DNA of 64,000 bases from Callorhinus ursinus (GCF_003265705.1 NW_020313005.1:20983864-21047863); one strand, 5' to 3'; shown: positions 33,641 to 46,040, counted from the first letter of the stretch. Numbers and translations are program-made. The notes: generated from the sequence alone by a model not told the origin.

Positions 33641-34984
33641 ATCCTGCTAAGCCCATTTCATAACAGGTTTCTTAGAAGAAAGAGAGTTGGAAGACCACCC
33701 ATGGAGAGTCACCAGCATCATCAAGTGGGCTCAAAGCACTTTCCTCAGGGAAGGTTCTCAGCATGCCTGGTCTTTCCCCCACAGACCAGCCCACTCTGGT
33801 TTAGCACATGTTCTGTTTCTTGGACACCTTCTCACCTGTACCTTTTTGCCTGGCCACTCCATAAAGAAAACAACCTGGTCTTCTACAGCAGCAATTGTTT
33901 AGAATGAATACACTTCCCCTGCTTAGATCAGGGTCAGCAGGGCCAAGAATCCTAAAAACACTGATTTTTTTTAATGCTGAGACTCTACATGAATCCTCTA
34001 TCCCACCACTGTTTTTACCTTTGCAGAAATGGAGTCTTGGAGAGCTTGCAAGACCCTCTTGAGGTTTCCTAGAATTCACTGGGTCATCTGTGCTAGAATC
34101 CAGGTCTTTCGACTTACATTTCACTGTTCTTTATGCTCTGTAATGATGCACATATTTCCTTTTAGACATGCTGATAGACTTTGTATTGATACCTAAGACC
34201 TTATATTTCCCCCTTTATATCAAGACAGTGTTTAAAGCAATACAGAAACAACTAAAAGAAATCAAAATAATGTGATTTACATGCAAGGAGAAGAGCGATG
34301 CAATGCCTACATAAAATGAGATCTCACAGAAAGCCTTCGCTTACCAAGAAAACCTCACTTACATGAATGACATCAGGGCTGCCTGGCTTGGACCTTGAAA
34401 TCCTGGATGGAGCAGATCACCTCTTTAGGATGGCATGAACAGGCAGGCTCAATTCTCATTAGAGATTAGTTTGGGGGGAAACATGAGATTTGAAATTAGA
34501 TTTGACACCATTTGATTTCTGAACTTCAGTTTTGTTATCTGTAAAACAGGTTAATAATCCCACCTGGCCTAATGTATATGTTGTCTTGTTTATCCAATAA
34601 GACACTGAGAGTCTGGATGAACTGCATGTAAATATTAGTTGTTGCTAGACCCTCCTCATGGAAGGTAACACCCAAGAGATGATTTCTTCTCCTGAACTTG
34701 AGGCAGGAATGGAAAGAAAGTGGAGTTAGCCTAGGTTACTCCTTCCTAGTTCACCCATCGTGTAGTGTTATAATAGGAAAGAGGCTAAAAGGAGAAAGTG
34801 GAAGAGTAGAGCAGTGGGAGACCTGGTGAGGGTCAGCTGAGGACCACGGAGGGTGGAAAAGGAAAACAACCACCTCTCAGAAATGGCGGAAGAGTTAAAA
34901 TTATCTCATGAATAGCAGCAATGGTATTGCCTCTCACTTCTCTTCTCTGAAAGCACGGGTTCTCCAAAAATAAACCAAGGGCAG
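33641..34984. other. Mostly non-repetitive stretch, no gene seen
   Basis: A weak antisense MIR-like piece may lie near 34050-34135 (CTAGAATCCAGGTCTTTCGA). Otherwise nothing recognised. Confidence 0.4.
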
Positions 34985-35240
34985 AAAGGTAGTATAACAC
35001 TGTGGTCACTAATATGGGCTTCAGCCAGTCAGATCGACTTGAATTTGAATTCCGATTTACTTGTATGTGACCTTAGGCAAATTGTTTAACTTCTTGTGGC
35101 TTCATTTTTTTTTTCTTTCAGCAAAATGAGAATAATAATATCACCTCCCTTAAGGGTTATTAACTGAGATAATGCATGCCCAGGGTTTAGTTCAGGGCTG
35201 GACAAAGTAGTAAGTATGCAGTAAGTGTTAGCTCTTACTC
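34985..35240 (+). repeat. MIR element
   Basis: ATATGGGCTTCAGCCAGTCA, GACCTTAGGCAAATTGTTTA, AAAATGAGAATAATAATATC, GTTATTAACTGAGATAATGC follow sense MIR along nearly its full length. Confidence 0.9.
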
Positions 35241-35399
35241 TTGTTAAGAATGTACTAATTAGTAGGGGAGATGATTCTTCAATTTGAGCTGAGATATTAC
35301 CTACCCAGGCTTCTCCCATACAAAGGAACCCAGAATCCTTGTGCACTTTCTCTTTCACCTCCAATCTGATAAACCTGGGCTCCTTTTCAATCAGTCTTA

Positions 35400-35489
35400 A
35401 CTAATTAAAACTGTATTGAGCATTTCTTAAGTATTGGCCACAATCGCAGGCAAATGAGATAATTTGCCCACAGGGAGCTCAGGAAATTA
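35400..35489 (-). repeat. L2 LINE 3' end fragment
   Basis: TATTGAGCATTTCTTAAGTA and GCCCACAGGGAGCTCAGGAA resemble antisense L2. Confidence 0.5.
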
Positions 35490-38160
35490 GGGCCAATTTA
35501 AGAACGGCATGAACAGATATAATTTTCTTCATTTTTGATGGCCCTATGAAATGTAACGGTAGGAATATGCAATATTCCCAAGGTCCTATTAGAGTTATCA
35601 CAGCTGCATTCTCCAGCTCTCTGATAGTAGATGAGGTTCCAACACAGCCTTGTATGGAAGTGCAAGTTTTGCTTCCAGAAAGCCTCCACTATGTTGTTAT
35701 AACTGGTATCATAATTAACTAAGATGAGACTTTATTTCCTGTTTTTTGAAGCCATGTTTTCTGTAACCTAGGATAAATAAACCCTGAAGCAGTCATTAGA
35801 CCAGGAAGCATTTTTAGGGCCTATATCCTGTCCTGGCAGGGAAACGGGATCAGATGAGCTAATGGGTCTTTCCATGGCTAACTGCTATGACAGCTGCCAT
35901 GTTAATAATGGCAGGAGCATCAAAACAGCAAGCTGTCCAGTGAGAGAGGGGCTGGATTTTAATTTCCATCAGCACATGAGATATCAAGGCAGCCGTGTTT
36001 AATCCGTTCACGTAGAAATTAAAATTAGAATGGAAGCTATACGAACCCACCTGTTCTAGGATGTGTAGCGGACTCACGACCAGAGAGGTTTAAGTAACAA
36101 CAGCAACAACAACAAAATAAAACATACTAACAATATAAAAATAAACCCCTTGGAATTATATTTTAAATCTGGAGGGAAAACATGTGGTCCAACACCTCCA
36201 TTTTGAGGGTAGTGGGGCTTCAATGAGATAGAAGATCTGAGTGGCAGTGAGGTGTCATTGAGTGTCCAAGAGAAAGGAAATAAGATGTTGGGAGATCATA
36301 TGAAATCTAGTCCTCCAGCTCTGTGTAGGGAAGACAAGTCTTAAGCCTTTCTGATTCTGGCAAAGCTCTCCCTGAACCTTGCCTTCCCACCAAGTGGCTA
36401 GAATTTCTATTGTCAAGCATTTATCTGCCGGTCAGATAATGACATCTACTGGTAATATGCTCTGGGGAAAACACCATAATACAAGAAGGCCAAGAGATAG
36501 AGTAGTCCTATCTGTGCAGAATGGCTATGAACCAAATCAAATCTGAACTTCTCTATCAAAATTTATTAAATGGGGAAAATCGACTTGCCCCACAAATTTA
36601 TCTGGAGGACAAATGAGTGAAAAGTGCAAGCATTTTGAACTTCAAAATGGATCTACACATGTATTTACCTTTCTCTCTTTCAACCCCATGGTCTTGTACA
36701 CAGTCAAACTCTTTTGCTTGCCTGGGCAGTAACATTTTCTGGCTGCCTTCTCAAACTACACTTTGGCTGCAGGGTGACTGGGAAGGGCAGTTTTGGCATT
36801 CAGAGAAAGTATCTAGCCCATGGATGTGGGTGGCATATAACAGAGCCAGGAGAATTATTACTCTTATTGGCTCCCTTTTTCTGTTCTCAGGTCCCTCCAT
36901 GGGACCATTTTCTCATCTCTTTTCCAGATTTTTTGAGGAGTACATAGGCACTGCATAGAGTTTGCCCCTTTCATAAGCCAGACCACAGGGGATCCAGCTG
37001 TGTGGCCACCCTCTCCTACTCTTTCTGGCCTGGTGGGAGGAGAAAGGGCGTTGGACACATTTTGAAGCCATTTCTATAATATTGATGCTGCAAGTCAATG
37101 AGAAGGCTGAACTCAGCTTTCCAGGCAGGAATTGCCAAAGAACAAAGATCTGATTCATACTAACTCATTGACTGCCTTATTTGTAATTTCCCCCTTAATA
37201 TTATAAATGCAGGCAACCAGGAATGCCGGCTTCCCAGATGAGAATTTGCACAAATCATTTTTGTTTTCTATTTTCTGTAGATTTCCTGTCCACCCCCACC
37301 CCAACCCAATGTACCCCTTGGAAACACCACCACTCTGGAGAGAGAAACTGGAGGGCCCTTTGTTTAAGAGAGAGGAAAGCCATGCATGTGAGTGGGGGGG
37401 AGAGAGGAATTTTGCAAGGCACCTTCCACTGTCCTCTCAGAGCCTGATGCAACAGAGTGGGTGGTTATCCAGAGCCTGTTGAAAAATGTCAAAAATCCAG
37501 GTCTTTGAGATAGGAAGATGAGGCTGGCTACAGGTCTCTGTGAAGACAGTTCTCCATCCACCGCCTCACCCCACCTGAGTGTTTTTGAGGTGTGCTGTGA
37601 GCTGGGTGGGTGGCTGCAGAGTGTTCAGTAAGTCAGCTCTTCATGCAGTAATTTGATTATGCCACAAGGAGCATGGACGCTGTTGACTTAGAAATCACAC
37701 CGCGTAATTTAAACAACGTTTGGCACATTCATTTGCATGCCGAAAAATTCATAAAAACTGCCCTGTTCTTTTCCACAATTCCTGGTTCACATAGTCTGAA
37801 AACAATCACCAGCAGTGCTTCCTATGGTTTAGGATTTGAACTTCTCATCTCCTTGGGACACTGAATAAAGGAGTAAAACATCAGCAAAGACCCCACTGAA
37901 AGATGAGAAGATGGAGACATGGAAATTTATTAAGAGATATATCTAAGATCCCTGTTTTTTTTTTTAAATACCAAATTCTGTTGTCTTTCCAAAGGTCCTC
38001 ATACACTTGTAAACGAAATCAGAAAAATAAAATCATATATTCATTCTTAGGATTTTCTTGCTCAGATTTATCTCATGCTGACATATCAAATATCATAAGG
38101 GAAATGATTACAGGCCAGTATCTTCCAACACAAATGGTCTCTTTTTAAAAAGCAGAGATT
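35490..38160. other. AT-rich non-repetitive stretch, no gene seen
   Basis: About 2.7 kb without a recognised repeat or exon. It includes an octamer-like ATTTGCAT near 37731-37738 and TAAT-rich text, which could suit an enhancer but proves nothing. Confidence 0.4.
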
Positions 38161-38197
38161 TTTAATATACATATATTATATATATATATATATATGA
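38161..38197. repeat. (AT)n microsatellite
   Basis: ATATATTATATATATATATA-type run. Confidence 0.9.
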
Positions 38198-38817
38198 GAT
38201 AATGAAAAGTCAAACAGAACAGATATTATGAAATGAGAAGTGAAAGTTGACATTCCCATTTCATAGTGAGTCACACTCCCAAAAGGTAGCCACTTATACT
38301 ATTTCTATTTTTAGTATTTTGGTAGTTAATTCCATATTTTATGCAATATACTTCTGTTATTTCTTGACTTAATCACTTTAAACCATGCCAATTAACCATC
38401 AATACAAAACATAAAATATGTAGTTCATTTACACTACGCCTAACCCCATCAGCTTCCTAATCTTTAAGTGATTTTTCAGTTTTTAGGGTTTTTTTCTTTT
38501 TAGTTATCATTGTAACTTTGAATAATACATCTCAAATTTTTGTTTCTTGATGCATCATCTGTAGATAACATCTCTGATCTCATGTCATGTGAAATGAGGA
38601 AATTAGCATTCCTGTGTTTCTCTCTACCTTTCTACATACTCTTTACCCCCTCATATCATCAAAGTTGCATTTGCATTCAATTTTGTAACCATAATTAAGT
38701 CAGTCACACTCTGTCTGTAGACTGATTCTAAAAATCAAAATCCCATTTGTATTAAGACTATGTATTCATATTAAGATGGTTCACCACAGAACCAAATTGC
38801 ATGATTAGGCTTCATAG

Positions 38818-38871
38818 AATTCTATATCATACACATACACATATAATTCTATATCATACACATGTGTGCCA
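38818..38871. repeat. 27-bp tandem duplication
   Basis: AATTCTATATCATACACAT occurs at 38818 and again at 38845, a period of 27 bases. Confidence 0.85.
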
Positions 38872-39542
38872 ATGAAAACCATGCCAAATTTCAGGATCAA
38901 ATGAATTCTCTTTCTTATATTCTATAAATTCGTTAAAACCAGATCACATTTTGATTTTCATCATATGACTTTCTTATGTAGCTTTTTGTTTTTCCTGGTG
39001 TTTCTGATTGCTTTTTTTCCTTATTAATTAAAGCAATTTATGTTTTCACCTTTCATCCAACATTTTATTAATTATATGTTACAGGGGAATCTACCTTCTT
39101 TTAAAGATATTTTCCTGTTCTAGGATTGTTTTTAAAACTTACTGTAAACTTGTCTCCTGGATAAGGTCCACTGTTTCCTGGATCTTATTTTCTCCTCTTT
39201 TTTTGTTTCTATTCTTATTTTGCTAAAGTACATCTTATTTTTCATTTCAGAAAGGCTTCATGGAAGGTAAATTTTCACATTCTTTGTATGCCTGAAACTG
39301 TTTTAATTTTGTTATAAATACTTGCTTGATAGTTTAGGTATACACTTTTAGTTTCAAAATAATTTTTCTTCAAAGTCTTTAAGACATGACTTTATTATCC
39401 TTTAGCATCCAATGCTGAAAATTTGAAGACCGACGCCAATCTTACTCTCATTCTTTTGTAAATGACTTGCTACCTTCTTTCTAAAAGCTTTTTGAATCTT
39501 ATCCTTGGATGAAACTTCAATTTTAAGATTGGTGACTCTCAA
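38872..39542. other. AT-rich non-repetitive stretch, no gene seen
   Basis: Nothing recognised. Confidence 0.4.
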
Positions 39543-39648
39543 GGCACCTGGCTGGATCAGTCTGTTGAGCATGAGACTCTTGATCTCCTTGGGCCCCATT
39601 TTGGGTGTAGAGATTACTTAAAAGATAAATAAAAATTAAAATTAAAAA
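39543..39648 (+). mobile_element. Short older CAN SINE variant
   Basis: GGCACCTGGCTGGATCAGTC head, GCATGAGACTCTTGATCTCC, then GGTGTAGAGATTACTTAAAA and an A-rich tail without the usual CT-rich region. A possible duplication TGACTCTC/TGACTTTC flanks it. Confidence 0.82.
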
Positions 39649-39899
39649 AAGACTGTGACTTTCTTCAGCTCTCATAAATTTTCCTCTGATACTTTCTACC
39701 CTTTATTTTCTCTCTTCTCTTTTGGGAAACCTCTTGAGGTGAATGTTGGACACCCTAGATTAATCTATGTCTCTAAACTTATATTGTTTGATATTTTGCA
39801 TCTCTTTGCATTTTACTCTTTGTCCCAAGACAGTTGTTTGACTTTTTCCAGGTATGTTGTTAAATTTTTATTTGGGAAATCATATTTTTTATTTTCAAC

Positions 39900-40092
39900 C
39901 ATTCATTCATCATTCACTTGTTTAGTAAACACATATTGAGCCCTTGTTATATGCCAAGCATTCTTCTATGGGATACAGCAATGAACCAAACCTACGAAGT
40001 GTCTTTCCTTTTGATTAGAGAGGAGGCAAACAATAAACAAATGCACAAGTTGATACAGAATAAGTAAGTGCTATTGAGAAAAATAAAATAGA
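39900..40092 (-). repeat. L2 LINE 3' end remnant, interrupted by L1
   Basis: CATTCATTCATCATTCACTT, ACACATATTGAGCCCTTGTT, ATATGCCAAGCATTCTTCTA, GGGATACAGCAATGAACCAA follow antisense L2. The L1 at 40093 inserted at its right side, and similar L2-like text (GAGTAAGGTGGATAAGGGG) resumes at 41886. Confidence 0.82.
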
Positions 40093-41872
40093 TGTTTCTA
40101 GGAAGAAGTTGCTGCGGCTGAGGTCGAAGAGGTTGCTGCCTGTGTTCTCCTTTAGGATTTTGATGGACTCCTGTCTCACATTGAGGTCTTTCAACCATTT
40201 TGAGTCTATTTTTGTGTGTGGTGTAAGGAAATGGTCCAGTTTCATTCTTCTGCATGTGCCTCTCCAATTTTCCCAACACCATTTGTTGAAGAGACTGTTT
40301 TTTTTCCATTGGACATTCTTTCCTGCTTTGTCAAAGATTAGTTGACCGTAGAGTTGAGGGTCCATTTCTGGGCTCTCTATTCTTTTCCATTGATCTATGT
40401 GTCTGTTTTTGTGCCAGTACCATACTGTCTTGATGATGACAGCTTTGTAATAGAGCTGGAAGTCCGGAATTGTGATGCCGCCAGCTTTCCTTTTCTTTTT
40501 CAACATTCTTCTGGCTATTCGGGGTCTCTTCTGGTTCCATACAAATTTTAGGATTATTTGTTCCATTTCTTTGAAAAAAGTGGATGGTATTTTGATGGGG
40601 AAAGGGCAAAAATGAACTATTGGGATTTCATCAAGATAAAAAGCTTTTGCACAGCAAAAGAAACAGTCCACAAAACCAAAAGACAACCAACAGAATGGGA
40701 GAAGATATTTGCAAATGACCATATCAGATAAAGGGCTAGTATCCAAAATCTATAAAGAACTTATCAAACTCAACATGCAAAGAACAAATAATCCAATCAA
40801 GAAAGGGGCAGAAGACATGAACAGACATTTTTCCAAAGAAGACATCCACATGGCCAACAGACACATGAAAAAGTGCTCAACATCGCTTGACATCAGGAAA
40901 ATCCACATCAAAACCTCCATGAGATACCACCTCACACCAGTCAGAATGGCTAAAATTAACAAGTCAGGAAACGACAGATGTTGGCGGGGATGTGGAGAAA
41001 GGGGAACCCTCCTACGCTGTTGGTGGGAATGCAAGCTGGTGCAACCACTCTGGAAAACAGTATGGAAGTTCCTCAAACAGTTGAAAATAGAGCTACCATA
41101 GGATCCAGCAATTGCACTACTGGGTATTTACCCCAAAGATACAAATGTAGGGATCTGAAGGGGTACGTGCACCCCAATGTTTATAGCAGCAATATCCACA
41201 ATAGCCAAACTGTGGAAAGAGCCAAGATGTCCATCGACAGATGAATAGATAAAGAAGAAGTGGTATACATACACAATGGAATATTATGCAGCCATCAAAA
41301 GGAATGAGATCTTGCCATTTGCAATGACGTGGATGGAACTGGAGGGTGTTATGCTGAGTGAAATAAGTCAATCAGAGAAAGACATGTATCATATGACCTC
41401 ACTGATATGAGGAATTCTTAATCTCAGGAAACAAACTGAGGGTTGCTGGAGTAGTGGGGTGGTGGGAGGGATGGGGTGGCTGGGTGATAGATATTGGGAA
41501 GGGTATGTGCTATGGTGAGTGCTGTGAATTGTGCAAAGACTGTTGAATCACAGGCCTGTACCTCTGAAACAAATAATGCAATATATGTTAAGAAAAAAAA
41601 GAAGAAGATAGCAGGAGGGGAAGAATGAAGGGGGGGAAATCGGAGGGGGAGACGAACCATGAGAGACGATGGACTCTGAAAAACAAACTGAGGGTTCTAG
41701 AGGGGAGGGAGTGGGGGGATGGGCTAGCCTGGTGATGGGTATTAAAGAGGGCATATTCTGCGTGGAGCACTGGGTGTTATGCACAAACAATGAATCATGG
41801 AACACTACATCAAAAACTAATGATGTAATGTATGGTGATTAACATAACAATAAAAAATTTGAAGAAAAATAA
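40093..41872 (+). mobile_element. 5'-inverted (twin-primed) LINE-1 with perfect 17-bp target duplication
   Basis: Two L1 ORF2 pieces lie in opposite orientation. From 40093 to about 40600 the minus strand encodes the ORF2 stretch running from [20 protein letters not shown] through [12 protein letters not shown] and KWCWENW to NFFLETS. From about 40601 the plus strand continues with [19 protein letters not shown] to the end of ORF2, then a 3' UTR (about 41400 onward) and an A-rich tail. In an intact L1 these pieces are adjacent and collinear. The target duplication GAGAAAAATAAAATAGA is identical at 40076-40092 and 41873-41889. This layout is the known signature of twin priming during target-primed reverse transcription. 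No endonuclease or complete reverse transcriptase domain remains, so it is dead. Confidence 0.96.
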
Positions 41873-42239
41873 GAGAAAAATAAAATAGAGTAAGGTGGAT
41901 AAGGGGTACTGAGGACGGGAATGGATGGTTTTATTTTATACAAGATAGTCCAGCAAGACTTCACTGATAAGTTAATATTTTCATGTGACACATATGAAGT
42001 GGCAGGGGCAACTATGTATAACTGTAGCAGGAAGGGCAAATAAAAAGGCACTGAGGTAGGAACTCTCTCCTTCTTTGACCCTTCTCCGTAGTAGATCAAA
42101 AAGGTGTTTTGGGACATTCCTAACTACATCTAAAATTTTAAGATACTCATATCTTGTTGCTTTGGAGGCTGCCACAGGATGCATTTGTAACTAAACTGTA
42201 GGCTCTAAAATAAATTAAAACCTACATATATTTTCAATC

Positions 42240-42350
42240 AAACAAGCTTAATTGGAGAGGTTCCTGAGGGCCAAGTACCAGGTGAAATGCTGGAGTTACA
42301 AAGATAAATAAGTCATCGTCCTTACCCTGAATGTAAACGAATAGCTAATG
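42240..42350 (-). repeat. L2 LINE 3' end remnant
   Basis: GGGCCAAGTACCAGGTGAAA, TGCTGGAGTTACAAAGATAA, GTCATCGTCCTTACCCTGAA resemble antisense L2. Confidence 0.65.
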
Positions 42351-42564
42351 TGTAAGGCAGCAAACACATTGGATTTACGTATAAAGTAATTGAAAATGCG
42401 AATTGGGCATGTGAACACAGCTCACAGTGCAGCTGCTGGTGAGAAGAAAAAGTCAGGCAGGGAAGCTCCAGATAGGAGATGAAGCTGAATAGGATTGCAT
42501 TATGGGGGCATTCCAAATGGTGGGAACCACATGAACACCTAACAACACACAGAAAATTTCCATC

Positions 42565-42579
42565 AAGAGTTTTTACTCA
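42565..42579 (+). repeat. Target-site duplication, left copy
   Basis: AAGAGTTTTTACTCA; the identical right copy is at 42624-42638. Confidence 0.93.
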
Positions 42580-42623
42580 GTGCTCGCTTCGGCAGCACAT
42601 ACACTAAAAAAAAAAAAAAAAAA
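42580..42623 (+). pseudogene. RNU6: U6 snRNA tailed retropseudogene (26 nt of U6 plus poly(A))
   Basis: GTGCTCGCTTCGGCAGCACA is the exact start of spliceosomal U6 snRNA. The match runs 26 bases with one difference (TACACT where U6 has TATACT), then passes into an A run to 42625. It lacks the rest of U6, including the ACAGAGA box and the terminal T run, so it cannot make a functional snRNA. It sits between perfect 15-base duplications and follows the pattern of mammalian 'tailed retropseudogenes' mobilised by L1. Confidence 0.95.
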
Positions 42624-42689
42624 AAGAGTTTTTACTCAATTAAATCTAGTTTCTGGAGGTCTGGAGGTCTGAGAGTAGCACAAGCATAT

Positions 42690-42752
42690 TAACTTAATCC
42701 CCCCCCACCCCCCATTCCCCTCCCCCCCAGAGAGAAAGAGAGAGAGAGAGAG
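42690..42752. repeat. C-rich and GA-rich low-complexity tract
   Basis: CCCCCCCCACCCCCCATTCC-like run then AGAGAGAGAGAGAG. Confidence 0.88.
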
Positions 42753-44869
42753 TCTAAGAAAGGAAAGGGTTATAAGGCAGCAAGACCATGGGAGGACTCT
42801 TGATGAGTGGTCACCAACACATGGCTTTCTTCTGATTTTTAAAATATGAATTTTCCAAGTATGTGTGGCCTTGGACTGGAGGAGGCATGAGATAGAAACC
42901 CAGAACTGGACCAAACATCAGGAGTTTGTGGTCTAAAACTGGTGGGTTAGCTTTGGTCAGGTTACTCGTTCATAGTTACATCTGCTCAAGTTTTAATCAA
43001 TTAATTAACTCTAAAGGCTTGAATATTGTCTCTCTGTTGTGCCAAAGCTCAGCTTCTTATAACTTCTATCAACAAGGCCTAGTTTGATGTTTTTGGAATA
43101 AAACTCTTCATCTTCTCCATTACAGCCCTTTACATGTTTAAAAATAGCAGGAGAGATCACCATAATAGTGGCTTCACAGATTCTCTCAGCCGGATGGAAC
43201 CTTAGCTGTCTGGTACAATGCAGGGAACTTCTCTACAGCATCCCTGCTGGTTGGCTCTACAGCTCTATTTCAACTTACCCAGTGCTTTTCCAGGCACTCA
43301 TTTCTTTTTTGAATGGCTCCAAATGTTCAAAAGCTCTCTAAATGTTCAAAAGCACTTCATCATTTTGATCTAAAATATGCTTCCCTTAATGTTTATCTAC
43401 TGATTCAAGTTCTATGACACTTGTCTATTATGAGGCAATTTCAATTCTAACAATGAAATATTATAACAGACTGCTGCAATGAGACAAGGCAGGATTCATC
43501 GGAGCTATCATAAACAAAATCTCTAATCCCTTTCATATGCAAAGCGTTTGACTTTCAAAGCGTTTTCTGTCTCTATTATCTCATTTTATTTTTCAACATC
43601 TCAATGAGAAAAGACCTGCTAGGAGCCTAGGCAGCAGTAGGGAGTGGTGCCTCCTTCCATGAATATTATTGCTGTGTTTAGTAACACTGACAAGGATGGG
43701 AGAGAAATAATCAAGAAGGAAATGTCTCCGAAGATGCTCCGTGATCTGATGCCATCATCCTTTGGAATTCTGCTTGCTGATATGTGGGAATATCAGCACC
43801 TCCCGAGATAATGAAATGTGCCAGGACTATTCCTCACTGTCCTCCTATTTCTCACCAGAATCACAAGTCTCTGTGGTCAATGGAATTCATGATAAAAGCA
43901 AAACATCAGAGCCTTCTTCACATCTTCTCTATGGATGGGCTACAGAAAGCTCTCTGGTAAGATGTTGGCTCTTCTGGAGATACCCAAGTTGACAGACTCC
44001 AGAAATATACAGAGATAATATTCAGATCTGTACTTAATCTCTTGATCTTTGTCAGTCTTGGGCCAGTTACATGGATAGTTTGGTGAGACCTGAAGGGCAG
44101 GGATGGGGGAGGAGGACGCCCTTCCTTTCAGGCAATGGGCATGAAAAATACCTTTGTGAACTCAGTGGTATAGAATTGCAGGCAGAAGTTTCAGGAAACC
44201 TGACAAATCTTTCTCCCAACTACTGTATCAGACCTCAGGAATTCCTTTAGACTCCAACTCATGGGCAAATTGAGTTCCCCATCCATTTTCATAAGTTACA
44301 GTGGAAAAACATTGTCTCTTCCTAGCTTCTCTTTGATGTGGAACACAAAATCCTTACTGGCCCCTTTAAAAGCAAGAGAGATTAACATTTCTGTTCTTGG
44401 TCCAAAGAAAATGAATGTGCCTTTTATATTTTCGTATAGTCTGGCTGGAGACTTCAAGAAAGCAAAGACTCACTTGAAGCTCTAGGACTTGATTTTCTAC
44501 ACCAGGGGCATGGAGCTCCAAGGAGCCTGGTGGCAGGAGCACTTGTAGAAGTACCTTTCTGGTCCCTGGGGCTCAAAACAGACCTTACACTTCACAGCAG
44601 GAGAGCGGTGCCAAATTTGCCCAAGTGTGGAAGAAGAATCCAGCTACCCTTCTTCTGATGAGCAGATCAAAGGCATCACATTTCATTGTTTCAGGAGAAG
44701 AGAAATGGAAAAATAAAAGGAAAGCAAATCAAAGGATGAAGGAAAAGGGGAAATCCCTCTCATATGGAGTAGACATAGTAGGCAAAGTGGAATAGTTAAG
44801 AAACTATGTATTATATGATTTATGTACCAGAAGTCCTTCTCTTGGACTTTCTAGAAATTACCTATATAA
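42753..44869. other. AT-rich stretch, no gene seen
   Basis: No recognised exon. A small imperfect duplication (AAATGTTCAAAAGC, 43320-43355) is present. Confidence 0.4.
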
Positions 44870-44985
44870 TCTTTTACTTCATAGTTGAGAAAACCGATGC
44901 CCAGAGACCTTGCCCCCAAACATAACAGGCAGTTAGTAGAACTAGGAATTGCATCCAGGTCTCGTGATTCTTTCATTACTGGTAA
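44870..44985 (-). repeat. MIR fragment
   Basis: GTTGAGAAAACCGATGCCCA, AGGCAGTTAGTAGAACTAGG and AATTGCATCCAGGTCTCGTG follow antisense MIR. Confidence 0.65.
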
Positions 44986-45074
44986 AGTATAAAATGAAGG
45001 CTCAGTCCTATGGTAAATTTCTAGACTTTTTAGGAATACATATAAGCATCCCATGAAGCGTTAAAAATGCTGTC

Positions 45075-45353
45075 TAAGGCAACCATTTAATGGCATTAAA
45101 AAGATGTTAAGATTTATAACTAAGGAAAAAATAGGTTAAAATATCATGTGTAATATGACTATTATATTTTATATAAATTAAAAATACTTATCTAGTAGAA
45201 AAACTAGAAAAACATTATCCTTATGAACTATTATCATTTGCTACCTCTGAATGGAGAATTATAGATGAATTTAATCTTGTTTTTACTTTTTCATATTTCC
45301 CAAATTTTAAACAGTAAACATGTATTACTTTTGGATTAAAAAAGGTAATTATT
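45075..45353 (+). mobile_element. Old LINE-1 3' end
   Basis: TCATGTGTAATATGACTATT, then TTTTTACTTTTTCATATTTC and CCAAATTTTAAACAGTAAAC, ATGTATTACTTTTGGATTAA follows the classic terminus of old mammalian L1s. A SINE inserted in its A-rich end. Confidence 0.65.
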
Positions 45354-45582
45354 AGGGCACCCCTAGTGGCTCAGTCAGTTAATTGTCTGACTCTTGATTT
45401 TGACTCAGGTCATGATCTCAGTGTCATGGTCTCAGGGTCATGAGATGAGCCTCGCATCAGTCTCCTTGCTCAGTGCAGAGTCTGCTTGAGATTTTCTCTC
45501 TTCCTCTGCCTCTGCCCCTCCCCCTGCTCTTTCTCTCTTTCAGAATAAATAAAAAAATAAAATCTTAAAAAAAATAGAAAAA
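45354..45582 (+). mobile_element. CAN SINE (SINEC) with perfect 17-bp target duplication
   Basis: Head GGGCACCCCTAGTGGCTCAG, GAGATTTTCTCTCTTCCTCT middle, AATAAATAAAAAAATAAAATC tail region. TAAAAAAGGTAATTATT is identical at 45337-45353 and 45583-45599. Confidence 0.94.
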
Positions 45583-45938
45583 TAAAAAAGGTAATTATTT
45601 GGAAAAAGAGATGGAAGGCAGAATTGTTCTTGGATTCAAGATTAAAGTTCTTGAATTTCAATCTTGGGAAGTGATTTAAGAGGAAGAGCATGATTTCAAT
45701 ATAAATTCTTCACTCCAAGCTTCCTTGAATTTTGGTCATCTTTAGAGCTGACTTCTACAATCTGGACAAGTACTAGCCCTTCTGTACCTCTGACCCATCA
45801 GAGGATTTTTTTGCCTCACACTAAGCAAGGAACAATAATATTTGTTTTCACTTTTACTCTTTTGGGGGGTTTTTTGGCCCTCTTTCGATGTATCTATTAC
45901 TCAAACACCCAGAATTTCTAAAAATCCATGTTCGAAGT

Positions 45939-46002
45939 GCTTCTCCCTGGGAGCAAGGTCAGCATTGTTGGCTATCCCAGATGTTTTCTGGTTGGTGCAA
46001 AG
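45939..46002 (+). repeat. Unassigned dispersed sequence, copy B
   Basis: CTTCTCCCTGGGAGCAAGGT, CAGCATTGTTGGCTATCCCA and GATGTTTTCTGGTTGGTGCA align with copy A at 30129-30194. It continues into CTTTTAAAAAGAAAGAAAG, which starts the purine tract at 46045. Confidence 0.65.
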
Positions 46003-46040
46003 TTTGAGTTCAAGCTTATATGATTTCCTTAGCTGCCCTT

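Noticed and set aside
40015..40746. 243-codon minus-strand frame as a cellular gene
   Set aside because: It is the C-terminal part of L1 ORF2 in the inverted half of the twin-primed element.
42580..42605. Functional U6 snRNA gene
   Set aside because: Only 26 bases of U6 are present, followed by poly(A) between target duplications, and no proximal sequence element or TATA box was seen.
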